From NCBI GenBank assembly GCA_002482845.1, contig DLGT01000009.1, forward strand, positions 1 through 26,139: a stretch of DNA of 26,139 bases, written 5' to 3'. A model generated the notes under the pieces. That model was not told the DNA's origin. It did no database searches and saw only the letters and a list, made by a program, of their open reading frames with translations. The position numbers were made by a program, and so were the translations under genes. Positions 8,708 to 16,347 of this stretch are shown here, in pieces. This stretch comes from Saprospiraceae bacterium UBA7687. GTDB taxonomy: Bacteria > Bacteroidota > Bacteroidia > Chitinophagales > Saprospiraceae. The stretch's first letter is position 1, and every line of letters starts with the position of its first letter.

Positions 8708-9202
8708 TTACTTAATTCGAAGATTATAAGAAATTTCATTTTCATTGAAATGATTTTTCAACGCTTCAACCTTTTGAGTACCTAATAAAAAATGTTTTCC
8801 TTGTTTTGTTTTAATATAACATCCCAAATTACCTTTTAAATTATAGACAACACCATATTTTGTTCCAAATCTACAACCAAAACCTACGAAATCATATTTT
8901 AGGATATCTACGTCTAATATATCATTAAGTTTTATTTCTTGGGTACAAAAAGGAAATAAAGAAATCTTGATCTTTTCAATATTTATAATGGTAGTTAGCT
9001 TAATCTGACTTAAAAGTATTAGAATCATTGTAGGTAAAATACCTAAAAGTGTTAGCTCCATGTTGGAAGCAGGCTTAGTCCCGATTTCTATATTGAAAAA
9101 TACTTGAGCAATAAAAGCTGTTAACCATATAAGGAACACACAAATTGGAATAATCCATATGTACCATTGCGTTATTTTTTGTAATTCCTTAAATACTTTC
9201 AT
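8708..9202 (-). CDS. Two-helix membrane protein with a PH-like domain
   Basis: This 164-residue hypothetical protein has two predicted transmembrane helices, about residues 13-35 and 49-66, then a soluble beta-rich part (75-150). The stretch GFGCRFGTKYGVVYNLKG (107-124) followed by GKHFLLGTQK (135-144) resembles bacterial PH-like domains of membrane proteins often annotated as DUF6141 or similar. I make that link from memory and cannot verify it. The function is unknown. It is very AT-rich with a plain basic C-terminus. It lies between the NYN-domain gene and tex, 48 bases from the former. Confidence 0.7.
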   Translation of the reverse strand: MKVFKELQKITQWYIWIIPICVFLIWLTAFIAQVFFNIEIGTKPASNMELTLLGILPTMILILLSQIKLTTIINIEKIKISLFPFCTQEIKLNDILDVDILKYDFVGFGCRFGTKYGVVYNLKGNLGCYIKTKQGKHFLLGTQKVEALKNHFNENEISYNLRIK

Positions 9203-9250
9203 TTTTAGCGATTTTTAAGCTGTAAGCAAAAGTTGTTTTGGACACATTTC

Positions 9251-10024
9251 CTATCCTTTCCCTTTTATCCGAATATAAATGTGTCTAATATTGTTTTTGC
9301 CTGTGACTCTTTCGTCTATTTCAAACTGATTGATGCTCTTGATAAGTGGCAACATTTTTTGGAAACCATAATTACGTGGATCAAAATCTGTCTTCTTCTT
9401 TAGTAATAAATTGCCTAGTTCACCTAGGAAGGCCCATCCGCTTTCATCGGCAAGATCAGAGATACTATCTGTCAATAATTTTATAAGTTCTCTATTGACT
9501 AGATCGACAGATTTTGGTGGTTTTTTATTGGGCTGTCTGCTTGTTTTTGCGGTAGTTTTTACCACAGGTTCTTCTTCTTCATCACCGAGTATCTCTATAT
9601 AAATAAACTTATCGCACGCTGTGATGAATGGTTTCAAAGTTTTTTTCTCACCCATACCGATCACTTTCATTCCTGCTTCTCTGAGTCTGATCGCCAATCT
9701 GGTAAAATCACTATCACTAGATACGATACAGAATCCATCTACTTTTCCTGAATACAAAATATCCATAGCATCAATGATCATGGCGCTATCGCTAGAGTTT
9801 TTACCGCTAGAATATGAATATTGTTGGATAGGTGTGATGGCATTTTCTAACAGTACTTTTTTCCAACCGCTTACTGTGGGTTTTGTCCAGTCTGCATAGA
9901 TCCTTTTGAAAGTCGGAACACCAAATTTTGCGATTTCTTCCATCATTTCTTTTACGTTGGCAAAAGGTACATTATCTGCGTCGATGAGTACAGCAAGTCT
10001 GAGATCTTTGATGGTATGGTCCAT
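9251..10024 (-). CDS. NYN domain (PIN-like) ribonuclease with OST-HTH-like tail
   Basis: NYN domains are PIN-like folds that cleave RNA with metal bound by clustered acidic residues. Here these are Asp15 and Asp17 in AVLIDADN, Asp79 in SSDSAMIIDAMD, and Asp104 and Asp106 in IVSSDSDF. A charged, proline-rich linker (147-172) follows, rich in Glu and then Lys. Residues 173-257 look like an OST-HTH/LOTUS winged helix, with LVNRELIKLL at its start and the NYGFQKMLPLI stretch. This NYN plus OST-HTH arrangement is known from the LabA/DUF88 group and suggests RNA binding and cleavage in the cytosol. The target is unknown. The gene stands alone, 59 bases from the phosphatidyltransferase gene upstream. 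Confidence 0.85.
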   Translation of the reverse strand: MDHTIKDLRLAVLIDADNVPFANVKEMMEEIAKFGVPTFKRIYADWTKPTVSGWKKVLLENAITPIQQYSYSSGKNSSDSAMIIDAMDILYSGKVDGFCIVSSDSDFTRLAIRLREAGMKVIGMGEKKTLKPFITACDKFIYIEILGDEEEEPVVKTTAKTSRQPNKKPPKSVDLVNRELIKLLTDSISDLADESGWAFLGELGNLLLKKKTDFDPRNYGFQKMLPLIKSINQFEIDERVTGKNNIRHIYIRIKGKG

Positions 10025-10083
10025 GTGTCAATATTTATAAGGAACAAATTTCGGTATAATTTATTAGAATGACCTAATTTTAT

Positions 10084-10857
10084 TTATGCAGGGATCACAT
10101 ATCTGCGGATCATCACAATTATAACCAAAAATACATTGTAAAAAACAAAAAATGGCAATATATATTCAATCCATCCCAAAGGTAGCATAATGGCCATGAT
10201 CAGTAACTGAAATCCCAAACCATATGCAGAAACAAACGTCATAAACCAATTGGGAAATGTCTTTACTTTATATGCTTGTGGATCTAATAAACAAACGATT
10301 TTGTCAAAGAAACCATAAAGTATATAGAAGATTCGGAATAAAATATCCACGGATTTTTGGGTTTCTCTGGGTAGCGCAATTGGTGCTTTATTTTCGAAAA
10401 TTTTACTAGTAGTATCGCTTCCTGGTGACCTAGTGCGTAGGATGACGTAGTAATAATTGTATAAAGTGCCTTGGATTTGAATGCTTATAAATGCTAGTAA
10501 TGCCCAAATAATATGAATATCTACTACGCAATAAATGGTCAATACAAACAAAAAATTTAGGATGATATCAAATATACTATCAAGATATCTTCCACTATGT
10601 GAAGGCGTATTTTTTAAACGTGACAGTTCGCCATCAGCAGCATCAAGAATTGATTTTAATACCAAAAAAATACCAGCAAAAATGTACTGCTCTGCATAGA
10701 TAAAGTAAACAGCAATCAACCCACAGATACCAAAAAGACAAGTAACATGAATGGGGGTAAATGAAGTGTTTTTGAGCTTTGTGGCTATCCACACAGCGGG
10801 CGATCTTCCATAGTCAGATAGATCTAAAAATCTATCTTTAACGGCAAGTTTTGACAT
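10084..10857 (-). CDS. CDP-alcohol phosphatidyltransferase family membrane protein
   Basis: These integral membrane enzymes transfer a phosphatidyl or similar group from a CDP-linked donor to an alcohol in phospholipid synthesis. The family signature D-x2-DG-x2-AR-x8-G-x3-D-x3-D appears as DAADGELSRLKNTPSHSG then RYLDSIFD, residues 72-97, with Asp72, Asp75, Asp93 and Asp97 present. Ser79 replaces the usual Ala before Arg80. Several hydrophobic helices flank it, and the N-terminus resembles the family start (NTSFTPIHVTCLFGICGL). The 257 residues are normal. The alcohol substrate cannot be told from the sequence; no other lipid gene is nearby. Confidence 0.88.
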   Translation of the reverse strand: MSKLAVKDRFLDLSDYGRSPAVWIATKLKNTSFTPIHVTCLFGICGLIAVYFIYAEQYIFAGIFLVLKSILDAADGELSRLKNTPSHSGRYLDSIFDIILNFLFVLTIYCVVDIHIIWALLAFISIQIQGTLYNYYYVILRTRSPGSDTTSKIFENKAPIALPRETQKSVDILFRIFYILYGFFDKIVCLLDPQAYKVKTFPNWFMTFVSAYGLGFQLLIMAIMLPLGWIEYILPFFVFYNVFLVIIVMIRRYVIPA

Positions 10858-10955
10858 CTATAAAATTCAGAAAATACAATATGGCAAAATAGCCAGAAGT
10901 TGTTTTTGATTCTAGTGCTACGCTAAAAAGTACCATCAGATTTTCAAAAAGTGTG

Positions 10956-10963
10956 CAAAGTTA
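10956..10963 (-). promoter_or_regulatory. Candidate -7 element for the phosphatidyltransferase gene
   Basis: The - strand reads TAACTTTG, an exact TAnnTTTG match followed by C, about 100 bases before the ATG. No clear -33 partner is seen. Confidence 0.4.
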
Positions 10964-11023
10964 TCTTTTTTTGATTAATTGTACTTTGTTAAATTAAATT
11001 CGTTTTTCACAATCTATTTAATT

Positions 11024-11046
11024 CAAGCCCTTCAGGCTTGTTTTTT
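11024..11046 (+). terminator. Rho-independent terminator-like hairpin
   Basis: CAAGCC, loop CTTCA, GGCTTG, then six T residues. It has the form of an intrinsic terminator on the + strand, yet no + strand gene lies upstream for thousands of bases. It may instead belong to the repeat family seen just to its right, with core GCCCTTC(A/G)GGC. Confidence 0.5.
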
Positions 11047-11055
11047 GGGTCATTT

Positions 11056-11080
11056 TTACCTTAGGTTGCACCTAAGGTAA
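11056..11080. repeat. Perfect 11-base palindrome
   Basis: TTACCTTAGGT and ACCTAAGGTAA are exact reverse complements around a TGC loop. No T run follows on either strand, so it is not a standard terminator. It could be an RNA hairpin or a protein-binding site. Confidence 0.7.
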
Positions 11081-11089
11081 TTCAAATTA

Positions 11090-11104
11090 AAGCCCTTCGG
11101 GCTT
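11090..11104 (-). terminator. GC-rich hairpin downstream of the T9SS protein gene
   Basis: AAGCCC, loop TTC, GGGCTT, a perfect 6-base stem. Read on the - strand it is followed by TAATTTG, a weak T-rich tail. It is well placed to end the DUF1800-DUF1501-T9SS transcript. It shares its core with the hairpin at 11024. Confidence 0.45.
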
Positions 11105-11120
11105 GGTAGTGATCGCGAAG

Positions 11121-11196
11121 TTACCGATAGGCTGTCTTGGAGCCAGACCATCGGGTTAATCTGCTGTCATAGAGCCAAACCATCGGGTATTTAATC
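11121..11196. repeat. Two 32-base direct repeats forming a nested hairpin
   Basis: Units starting at 11131 and 11163 share GCTGTC, AGAGCC or GGAGCC, ACCATCGGGT and TTAATCT in the same order. The first unit can also fold: TTACCGAT (11121-11128) pairs with ATCGGGTTAA (11150-11159) with one or two unpaired bases, and within it GGCT (11130-11133) pairs with AGCC (11141-11144). The second unit runs into the stop codon of the T9SS-sorted protein. Confidence 0.6.
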
Positions 11197-11943
11197 TACT
11201 TTTATCAGTTTTTGTCTTATTTGTTCTTTGTTATTTTGGGCAGTTATGAAGTACATTCCAGCTGGCAATTGTGCACCATTAAATGTAAAAGATTCCTTTT
11301 CGCTGCTATTTGATTGATACGATTCTCCTATTTGTCTTCCGAATGCGTCGTAAATCTTGACAGTGACAGCCTGACCACAATTGGATGAAATGTCTATCTG
11401 TGTATTGACTGTAAATGGATTTGGATATGCTCTGACGTCCATACAATAAGCGAGGTTGTTATCGTCATTTGTACTTGAGATGTAATCAACATTTATCTTC
11501 ATCTCTCCAAAGCTGTAACAACTTCCACCATGATTTTCTAAAGCTGTGAGTAGGATGTATTTTGTTTCTACGCCTTGTAGATCAGGACCTTCTGTGCCTT
11601 CATAAGTTGGTTTGCCTGAAGCGATTGGCAATTCGAATTCTGTCAAGGTAGTCCAAACAACACCATCGTCAGATACATCTATTGCTATCCTTTTTATGCC
11701 ATTTTGTAAAGCATCTTTTTCGTTATTATTCCACCAGTAAGATCCACCTAATGCATAGGTATGTCCAAGGTTGTAAAGTATCCAATGTCCTTCTGAACGC
11801 GTAGGGTTTGGAGATGATTTTTTCTTACAAGATATCCATCCATCGTACCATGTTGTACTATGTTGGTCCATAAAACACTGACCACTTGCAGATAAGCTTA
11901 TGGCAAAAACTATAAAAAGTGTATAATAAAACTTCATGGTCAT
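11191..11943 (-). CDS. Secreted protein with T9SS type A sorting domain
   Basis: A signal peptide at about 1-22 (FYYTLFIVFAISLSASGQ) is followed by a domain at about 23-155 that resembles a discoidin/galactose-binding jelly roll. It has WWNNNEKDALQNGIKRIAID and DDGVVWTTLTEFEL, typical of F5/8-type carbohydrate-binding folds, and three cysteines that could form disulfides. The C-terminal 80 residues are a type IX secretion sorting domain: AYPNPF (172-177), then VKIYDAFGRQIG, then LPAGMYFI and an end in QKLIKVD. It should cross the outer membrane through the T9SS and be cut and anchored to the surface. Last gene of a three-gene operon with DUF1501 and DUF1800, 6 bases after the former. Start could be Met1 or Met3. 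Confidence 0.82.
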   Translation of the reverse strand: MTMKFYYTLFIVFAISLSASGQCFMDQHSTTWYDGWISCKKKSSPNPTRSEGHWILYNLGHTYALGGSYWWNNNEKDALQNGIKRIAIDVSDDGVVWTTLTEFELPIASGKPTYEGTEGPDLQGVETKYILLTALENHGGSCYSFGEMKINVDYISSTNDDNNLAYCMDVRAYPNPFTVNTQIDISSNCGQAVTVKIYDAFGRQIGESYQSNSSEKESFTFNGAQLPAGMYFITAQNNKEQIRQKLIKVD

Positions 11944-11949
11944 CTATTT

Positions 11950-13344
11950 TTAAATATTTAGGAAACCTAATGGTGCACTTGCTCCAGGCGTATAAAAATT
12001 ACCCAAATTTGGCAATAAGGTTGGTAACTCTGAAGGTGCTACCCCAAACCACAATGCCAATTCGGCAAAATATAGATCATTGGATGTGGTAGGTAACATA
12101 ATACCACCATATAAGTCTAATGCACTACCTAGCGTGAGATCTGGATATTGACCAAACATACGATTACCATTCACAGGTCCACCCATTGCAAACACATTTC
12201 CGCCCCAAGCATGATCTGTTCCATTACCATTTGATGTCAAAGTTCTTCCAAATTCTGACATTGAAAATGTCACAACACAATCTTGCATTTCTATTTCTTC
12301 CATGACATTGTTAAATTCCGTTAAGGCTCTATCTACATCTGTCAATCTAGCTGCCTGATTATTCAAAAGTTCGTCATGATGGTCCCAACCACCATAATCT
12401 ATGAAAAATATTTGTTTAGTAAATCCGAGTGTTTCTCTTGCAGCAATAATTTTTGCGATCATGCGAAGGCTTCCAGACAAATCAGTATCTGAAAATGTAG
12501 TTGCAAATTCTGGAATGGCATCTATTGCGGTCTGAAATTCTATACTTGCGTCTAGTGAAGTTCTAAATGATTTTTTATACGTATCTTTAAATGGATCACT
12601 ATAGTTTTTGGCAAATAACTTGTCGATAGCCACTTTCCGCGATGGACCAGATCCATACATCTCATCATATCCATTAAGTCCAGTGGCGCCATCTCTATTT
12701 ACGGTATATTCTACAGAGCGATTGCTACTTTGAAAGGTATTGGTACCACTCAATGAAATATTCATCGAGATGGTATTATTAGTATTTACATCAAACAGCA
12801 TGTCTGACATCCTACCTGCCCAACCTTTGATCTGTCTTTGATCTGTGACACCTGTGTGCCATTGATTGGTCTGATCTGAGTGTGAAAATAAACCAAGCGG
12901 CACAACAACGTTGCCCATCTCTATTTCTGTTTTTGTAGTAGGTCTCACAAGTGTACCAATATTGTTTATAAAACAAAGTTTGCCATCATTAAATAGCGTT
13001 TGCATGCCTGTGAGCGAAGGGTGTAATCCATAAGGTACACCTGAAATATTCATCGGGTTTACTGTTAATAAACTATCAAATGGCAATGCTAAATTTGATC
13101 TTGTATCTGCATAAGCTTGATATTCTGGTGTTGACTTGGGTACCACCATATTGAATGAATCTGCGCCACCACCCAGGTATAGACAAATCAATGCTTTATA
13201 ATCATCATTTTTGGAATTATTAACTGCAGCGGCTGCACCAAGATTACGAAGGTTAAATAGTGAAGTGCCCGTTGTGGACAAGCCCGCACTTACTAGACCT
13301 GCCATCTTCATAAAATTTCTTCTAGAAAAAGTATCTCTTGACAT
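11950..13344 (-). CDS. DUF1501 family protein with Tat-type signal
   Basis: DUF1501 proteins are exported relatives of the sulfatase/alkaline phosphatase fold, with no known substrate. The N-terminus SRRNFMK followed by a small-residue hydrophobic stretch is a twin-arginine (Tat) signal, which fits export in folded, metal-loaded form. Conserved stretches are YLGGGADSFNMVVP (56-69), FSHSDQTNQWHTG (153-165), DYGGWDHHDE (316-325), SEFGRTLTSNGNGTDHAWGG (363-382) and the GQYPDL region. The Asp and His residues in these motifs are probably metal ligands, by analogy with the fold. The 464 residues are typical. It is 6 bases from both neighbours, so co-transcription with DUF1800 and the T9SS protein is nearly certain. 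The biochemical role is unknown. Confidence 0.93.
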   Translation of the reverse strand: MSRDTFSRRNFMKMAGLVSAGLSTTGTSLFNLRNLGAAAAVNNSKNDDYKALICLYLGGGADSFNMVVPKSTPEYQAYADTRSNLALPFDSLLTVNPMNISGVPYGLHPSLTGMQTLFNDGKLCFINNIGTLVRPTTKTEIEMGNVVVPLGLFSHSDQTNQWHTGVTDQRQIKGWAGRMSDMLFDVNTNNTISMNISLSGTNTFQSSNRSVEYTVNRDGATGLNGYDEMYGSGPSRKVAIDKLFAKNYSDPFKDTYKKSFRTSLDASIEFQTAIDAIPEFATTFSDTDLSGSLRMIAKIIAARETLGFTKQIFFIDYGGWDHHDELLNNQAARLTDVDRALTEFNNVMEEIEMQDCVVTFSMSEFGRTLTSNGNGTDHAWGGNVFAMGGPVNGNRMFGQYPDLTLGSALDLYGGIMLPTTSNDLYFAELALWFGVAPSELPTLLPNLGNFYTPGASAPLGFLNI

Positions 13345-13350
13345 GAGTTG

Positions 13351-15144
13351 TTATTTTTTAATGAGATAATCAGGACTATTTAATGTAAGATAGAGTGCCA
13401 CATTTATTTTTTCCCTAGCACCATTCAATGTTGGAGGTATCCATCCTATAGATTCACGAATGATGTCACGAGTATCTTCACTCATCGTTCCATTTGTAAA
13501 CATTAAGTCTATTTGATTGATCAAAACTTCGTCATCTTGTGCACTTTCGAAATAGCCTGATGCATTGGTCGGCGATCTAAAATATTCGTTTTCCCAGTTA
13601 TCTGTCGTATATTCATAGAATGTCCAACCAAATACCAAATTTGCATAATTGAGTGATGTAAGACTATTTAGAATTTGAAATTCTGGTGCTACCAGGTTTG
13701 CTTCACTTAACTCGCCTGTGGGTTTGTGGTCTGGTAGGTAAAAATTAAATACACTTGGTGATGATAATGGGTGCTGAAAGGTATTAATTTGAAAGCCGTA
13801 CCCATGATTGAAGAAATACTTGGAAGGAGATTCTACACCTACCGCTTTAAGGAATTGGGTATGTCGCAATACAGGTTCTTGCATTTTTCCGAAAGATGGG
13901 TTAGTCGTGCTTTCACAACTTCTGGCTTCTTCGTCTAGCAGGATAGATTTAATAACAGCTTTCATATTGCCACGAACGCCATTGCCATCATCATTAAACG
14001 TACCAGCGACTCTAGCTATATATGCTGGTGTAGGATTGGAAGTGACCATTCGCTGAATAAGTAATCTAGATATAGATGGACCCGTATTCGGATGGTTAAA
14101 CAACATATCAATAGCGTCTTGTATATCTTCAATACCTGATTGTCCAGAAGGAATGGTGATGTTTCTAATCAATTTTTTTTCTCCTTCTTGGTGCCATTCT
14201 TCATACATAATCATTGGATAGGTCATATCAGCGCCATATATATTATTACCAAATTCTGGAGGATTCATACCTTCCAATGAGGCGCCAAATCCAAGCCCAG
14301 TGAATACTTTAGCCAATTCTACGATATCATTATTTGTGTAGGTAGGTATGTCATTACCTTGAGCATCTTTTTTTCTAGTGCCGTCTATGTTCAATTCGTA
14401 TAAACCAATGGTAAATAATTGCATGATTTCTCTTGCGAAATTTTGGTCGGGATTGATGTTGTATTCTGGTATTGCTTTAGGATTATTCAGATGACTAAGA
14501 TAAAATCCCATGCAAGGATGAAGTGTCATTTCATACAACAAATCTCTGTAATTGCCGAATGCATGTCGAGCCAACATATCGTAATAAGACGCCAATCCAC
14601 GAGCGTGTCCGCCTAGATCTGTTTGGTCGGATATTACAAGGATTTGACTCAAAGCGTAGGCTACTCTTTGACGCAATTGGTCTTTTCCATATACTGCATT
14701 ATTCCACCAAGAATACCTGAAATGTTGCCATCCAGGATTGTTAGAGATATCATCCGGGTCTTCGCCTTGGGCTATATAATAGTCATAAAGAACTTGTGCA
14801 AAATTGTCTGTCACCGCTAGGTATTCCGATCGTTCCACATCCATTTGCTCATCAATCCAGCCTTCTATACCAAGTTCAGCAGCAGCTTCTAAGTCTTTGG
14901 CATCATAACCAAGTGCTGCTTGTGTTAGGAATCGAGCCATTTCTACTTTTTTGCCATTTAGGCCAGAACCATCGATGGTTTTTGAGCCAGCAGCATCTTC
15001 ATAAAAGAAGGTTCTTTCTTCTTCGTCGCTAGAAGAGACTACGATGCCTTTGTTATGTCCTGCGCCAATGTAATCTGTATACGGCTGTGCTAGGATTAGA
15101 GTGAATGGAAATAAAAAAATACAAGTCTGTATCAATATTTTCAT
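13351..15144 (-). CDS. DUF1800 family secreted protein
   Basis: DUF1800 proteins are large, helix-rich exported proteins that commonly sit next to DUF1501 genes in Bacteroidota and Planctomycetes; their function is unknown. A signal peptide (about 1-19, ILIQTCIFLFPFTLILAQ) is present. Family stretches include ARFLTQAALGYDAKDLEA (70-87), WIDEQMD (96-102), LHPCMGFYLSH (208-218), NFAREIMQLFTIGL (235-248), VFTGLGF (280-286) and the SVFNFYLPDH region near residue 465. The length of 597 residues is normal. It is the first gene of the operon, so its start at 15144 marks the transcript's 5' side. It has no C-terminal sorting domain of its own and may be periplasmic or depend on the partner protein for surface display. 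Confidence 0.93.
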   Translation of the reverse strand: MKILIQTCIFLFPFTLILAQPYTDYIGAGHNKGIVVSSSDEEERTFFYEDAAGSKTIDGSGLNGKKVEMARFLTQAALGYDAKDLEAAAELGIEGWIDEQMDVERSEYLAVTDNFAQVLYDYYIAQGEDPDDISNNPGWQHFRYSWWNNAVYGKDQLRQRVAYALSQILVISDQTDLGGHARGLASYYDMLARHAFGNYRDLLYEMTLHPCMGFYLSHLNNPKAIPEYNINPDQNFAREIMQLFTIGLYELNIDGTRKKDAQGNDIPTYTNNDIVELAKVFTGLGFGASLEGMNPPEFGNNIYGADMTYPMIMYEEWHQEGEKKLIRNITIPSGQSGIEDIQDAIDMLFNHPNTGPSISRLLIQRMVTSNPTPAYIARVAGTFNDDGNGVRGNMKAVIKSILLDEEARSCESTTNPSFGKMQEPVLRHTQFLKAVGVESPSKYFFNHGYGFQINTFQHPLSSPSVFNFYLPDHKPTGELSEANLVAPEFQILNSLTSLNYANLVFGWTFYEYTTDNWENEYFRSPTNASGYFESAQDDEVLINQIDLMFTNGTMSEDTRDIIRESIGWIPPTLNGAREKINVALYLTLNSPDYLIKK

Positions 15145-15188
15145 GTGTTTATTTTATTTATTTTTAATTGTCACATGGAATCTTTGAT

Positions 15189-15256
15189 AAAAAATAATCA
15201 TTGTGGTTTGGACCCGCCTGGCGTCGGGCAGGTAAAATAAACCATGATTATTTTTT
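15189..15256. terminator. Bidirectional terminator-like inverted repeat with GC-rich core
   Basis: AAAAAATAATCAT then TGGTTT (15189-15209) pairs with AAACCATGATTATTTTTT (15239-15256) with a three-base bulge. A-run and T-run flank the stem, so it works as a terminator in both directions. The loop contains a GC-rich second hairpin in which CCCG pairs with CGGG and CCTG with CAGG. It separates the end of the dehydrogenase gene from the start of the DUF1800 operon. Confidence 0.6.
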
Positions 15257-15378
15257 ATGTCGATTTCATAAAGTTGGTTTTACTTATGATTACTTTATTA
15301 TAGATGCCATAAAGTTGTGTTTCGCTCCCTTAATGACAATGATTTTAAAACGTATTAGTGTCATGTTCTCCCTAATGT

Positions 15379-16167
15379 TTAGTTTAAATGTTTTTTTGCC
15401 AACCAAATCTGAAATGTTTCGGGCATTCTTTTATTAATAGCTGATATAAATCCATAAAACCTTCCCGGTATTAATGTATCTATTCCATGAGTATGTGCCC
15501 TATATATTTCTTTAGCTACAAAAGGGGCATCTACCGTGAGCCAATTATTGAATAATCTTGATTTTTGCATACCCGAATTGTTTTGAAAATTGGTTCTTAC
15601 AGGCGTCGGATTGATGGTGATACATTTTACGGCACTCTTTTTTTCTTTCAGTTCTTCACTTATAGCACGTGTAAATTGATAGACAAATGCTTTGGCTGCT
15701 CCATAAGTGGCGAGTGTAGGATTGGGTTGGAATGCTGATATGGACGAAATATTTATAATGGTACCTTTATTTTGTAAGATCATGTCATGCAGGAATAATC
15801 TTGTAGAAACATACAGATTTTTGACCATCAGATTTATCATGTCCAATTCTCTGTTCATATCCAATTCGTCTATAAACCCAAATGTACCAAAACCAGCATT
15901 GTTAATGACAATATCCAAGCTTGGAGTTACGCTTTTTGCCCAATCATAAAGCTGTTGCACGCTACCATCTTTTGATAAATCAATATTGAGACCTACCACA
16001 GATATATTATTGTTGCTAGCTTTTATTTGAGTGATGGCATTTTCTAGTTCTTCTTCTTCAAGGGAAGTAATCAATACATGAAATCCTTTGGAAGCAAATA
16101 ATTTTGCAGTTTCTAGACCTATGCCCGAAGAACCACCTGTGATCAGAATATAAGAAGAATTGGCCAT
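15379..16167 (-). CDS. Short-chain dehydrogenase/reductase (SDR)
   Basis: A classical SDR of 262 residues with a Rossmann fold that uses NAD(H) or NADP(H). Seen directly: the TGGSSGIG cofactor loop (10-17), NNAG (89-92), the catalytic Ser142 in INISSIS, and Tyr155 with Lys159 in YGAAK. SDRs of this DltE-like type reduce varied carbonyl substrates; which one cannot be told here. It has no signal peptide, so it is cytosolic. It is transcribed alone, divergent from the C1 peptidase gene. Confidence 0.9.
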   Translation of the reverse strand: MANSSYILITGGSSGIGLETAKLFASKGFHVLITSLEEEELENAITQIKASNNNISVVGLNIDLSKDGSVQQLYDWAKSVTPSLDIVINNAGFGTFGFIDELDMNRELDMINLMVKNLYVSTRLFLHDMILQNKGTIINISSISAFQPNPTLATYGAAKAFVYQFTRAISEELKEKKSAVKCITINPTPVRTNFQNNSGMQKSRLFNNWLTVDAPFVAKEIYRAHTHGIDTLIPGRFYGFISAINKRMPETFQIWLAKKHLN

Positions 16168-16301
16168 TTTGGTTAGAAATATTTAGGTTTGAGTAGAGAA
16201 TATTTGACTGTGGTTAAAATTGCTGCCCACTTAATTTGATTTTAAGCGCTACGTACACATTTTAACAGCCATAAACACCACAATTTTAGCACAATTCTAT
16301 T

Positions 16302-16309
16302 ACTTTTGC
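16302..16309 (+). promoter_or_regulatory. Candidate -7 element for the C1 peptidase gene
   Basis: TACTTTTG matches TAnnTTTG and is followed by C. It lies 39 bases before the ATG in the 180-base divergent gap. No good -33 box is visible. Confidence 0.45.
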
Positions 16310-16347
16310 AACATTCGTTTACAATATTTCAATTTTAATAGAATCAT

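Larger units (their letters stand above)
10858..11190. other. 333-base gene-free gap with promoter and hairpins
   Basis: No credible gene is visible. The left third carries the promoter-like motif for the phosphatidyltransferase gene. From 11021 rightwards it is occupied by four palindromic or repeated elements, described separately. Both flanking genes run leftwards, so the hairpins lie just downstream of the T9SS-sorted protein gene. Confidence 0.7.

Noticed and set aside
13808..15032. A run of several + strand open frames opposite the DUF1800 gene
   Set aside because: They lie antisense to a clear family gene, have no recognisable domains, and overlap one another, as expected for shadow frames.
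15201..15437. A 78-codon + strand frame in the gap before the dehydrogenase gene
   Set aside because: It begins inside the terminator-like inverted repeat, has an unnatural composition and overlaps the 3' end of the dehydrogenase gene.
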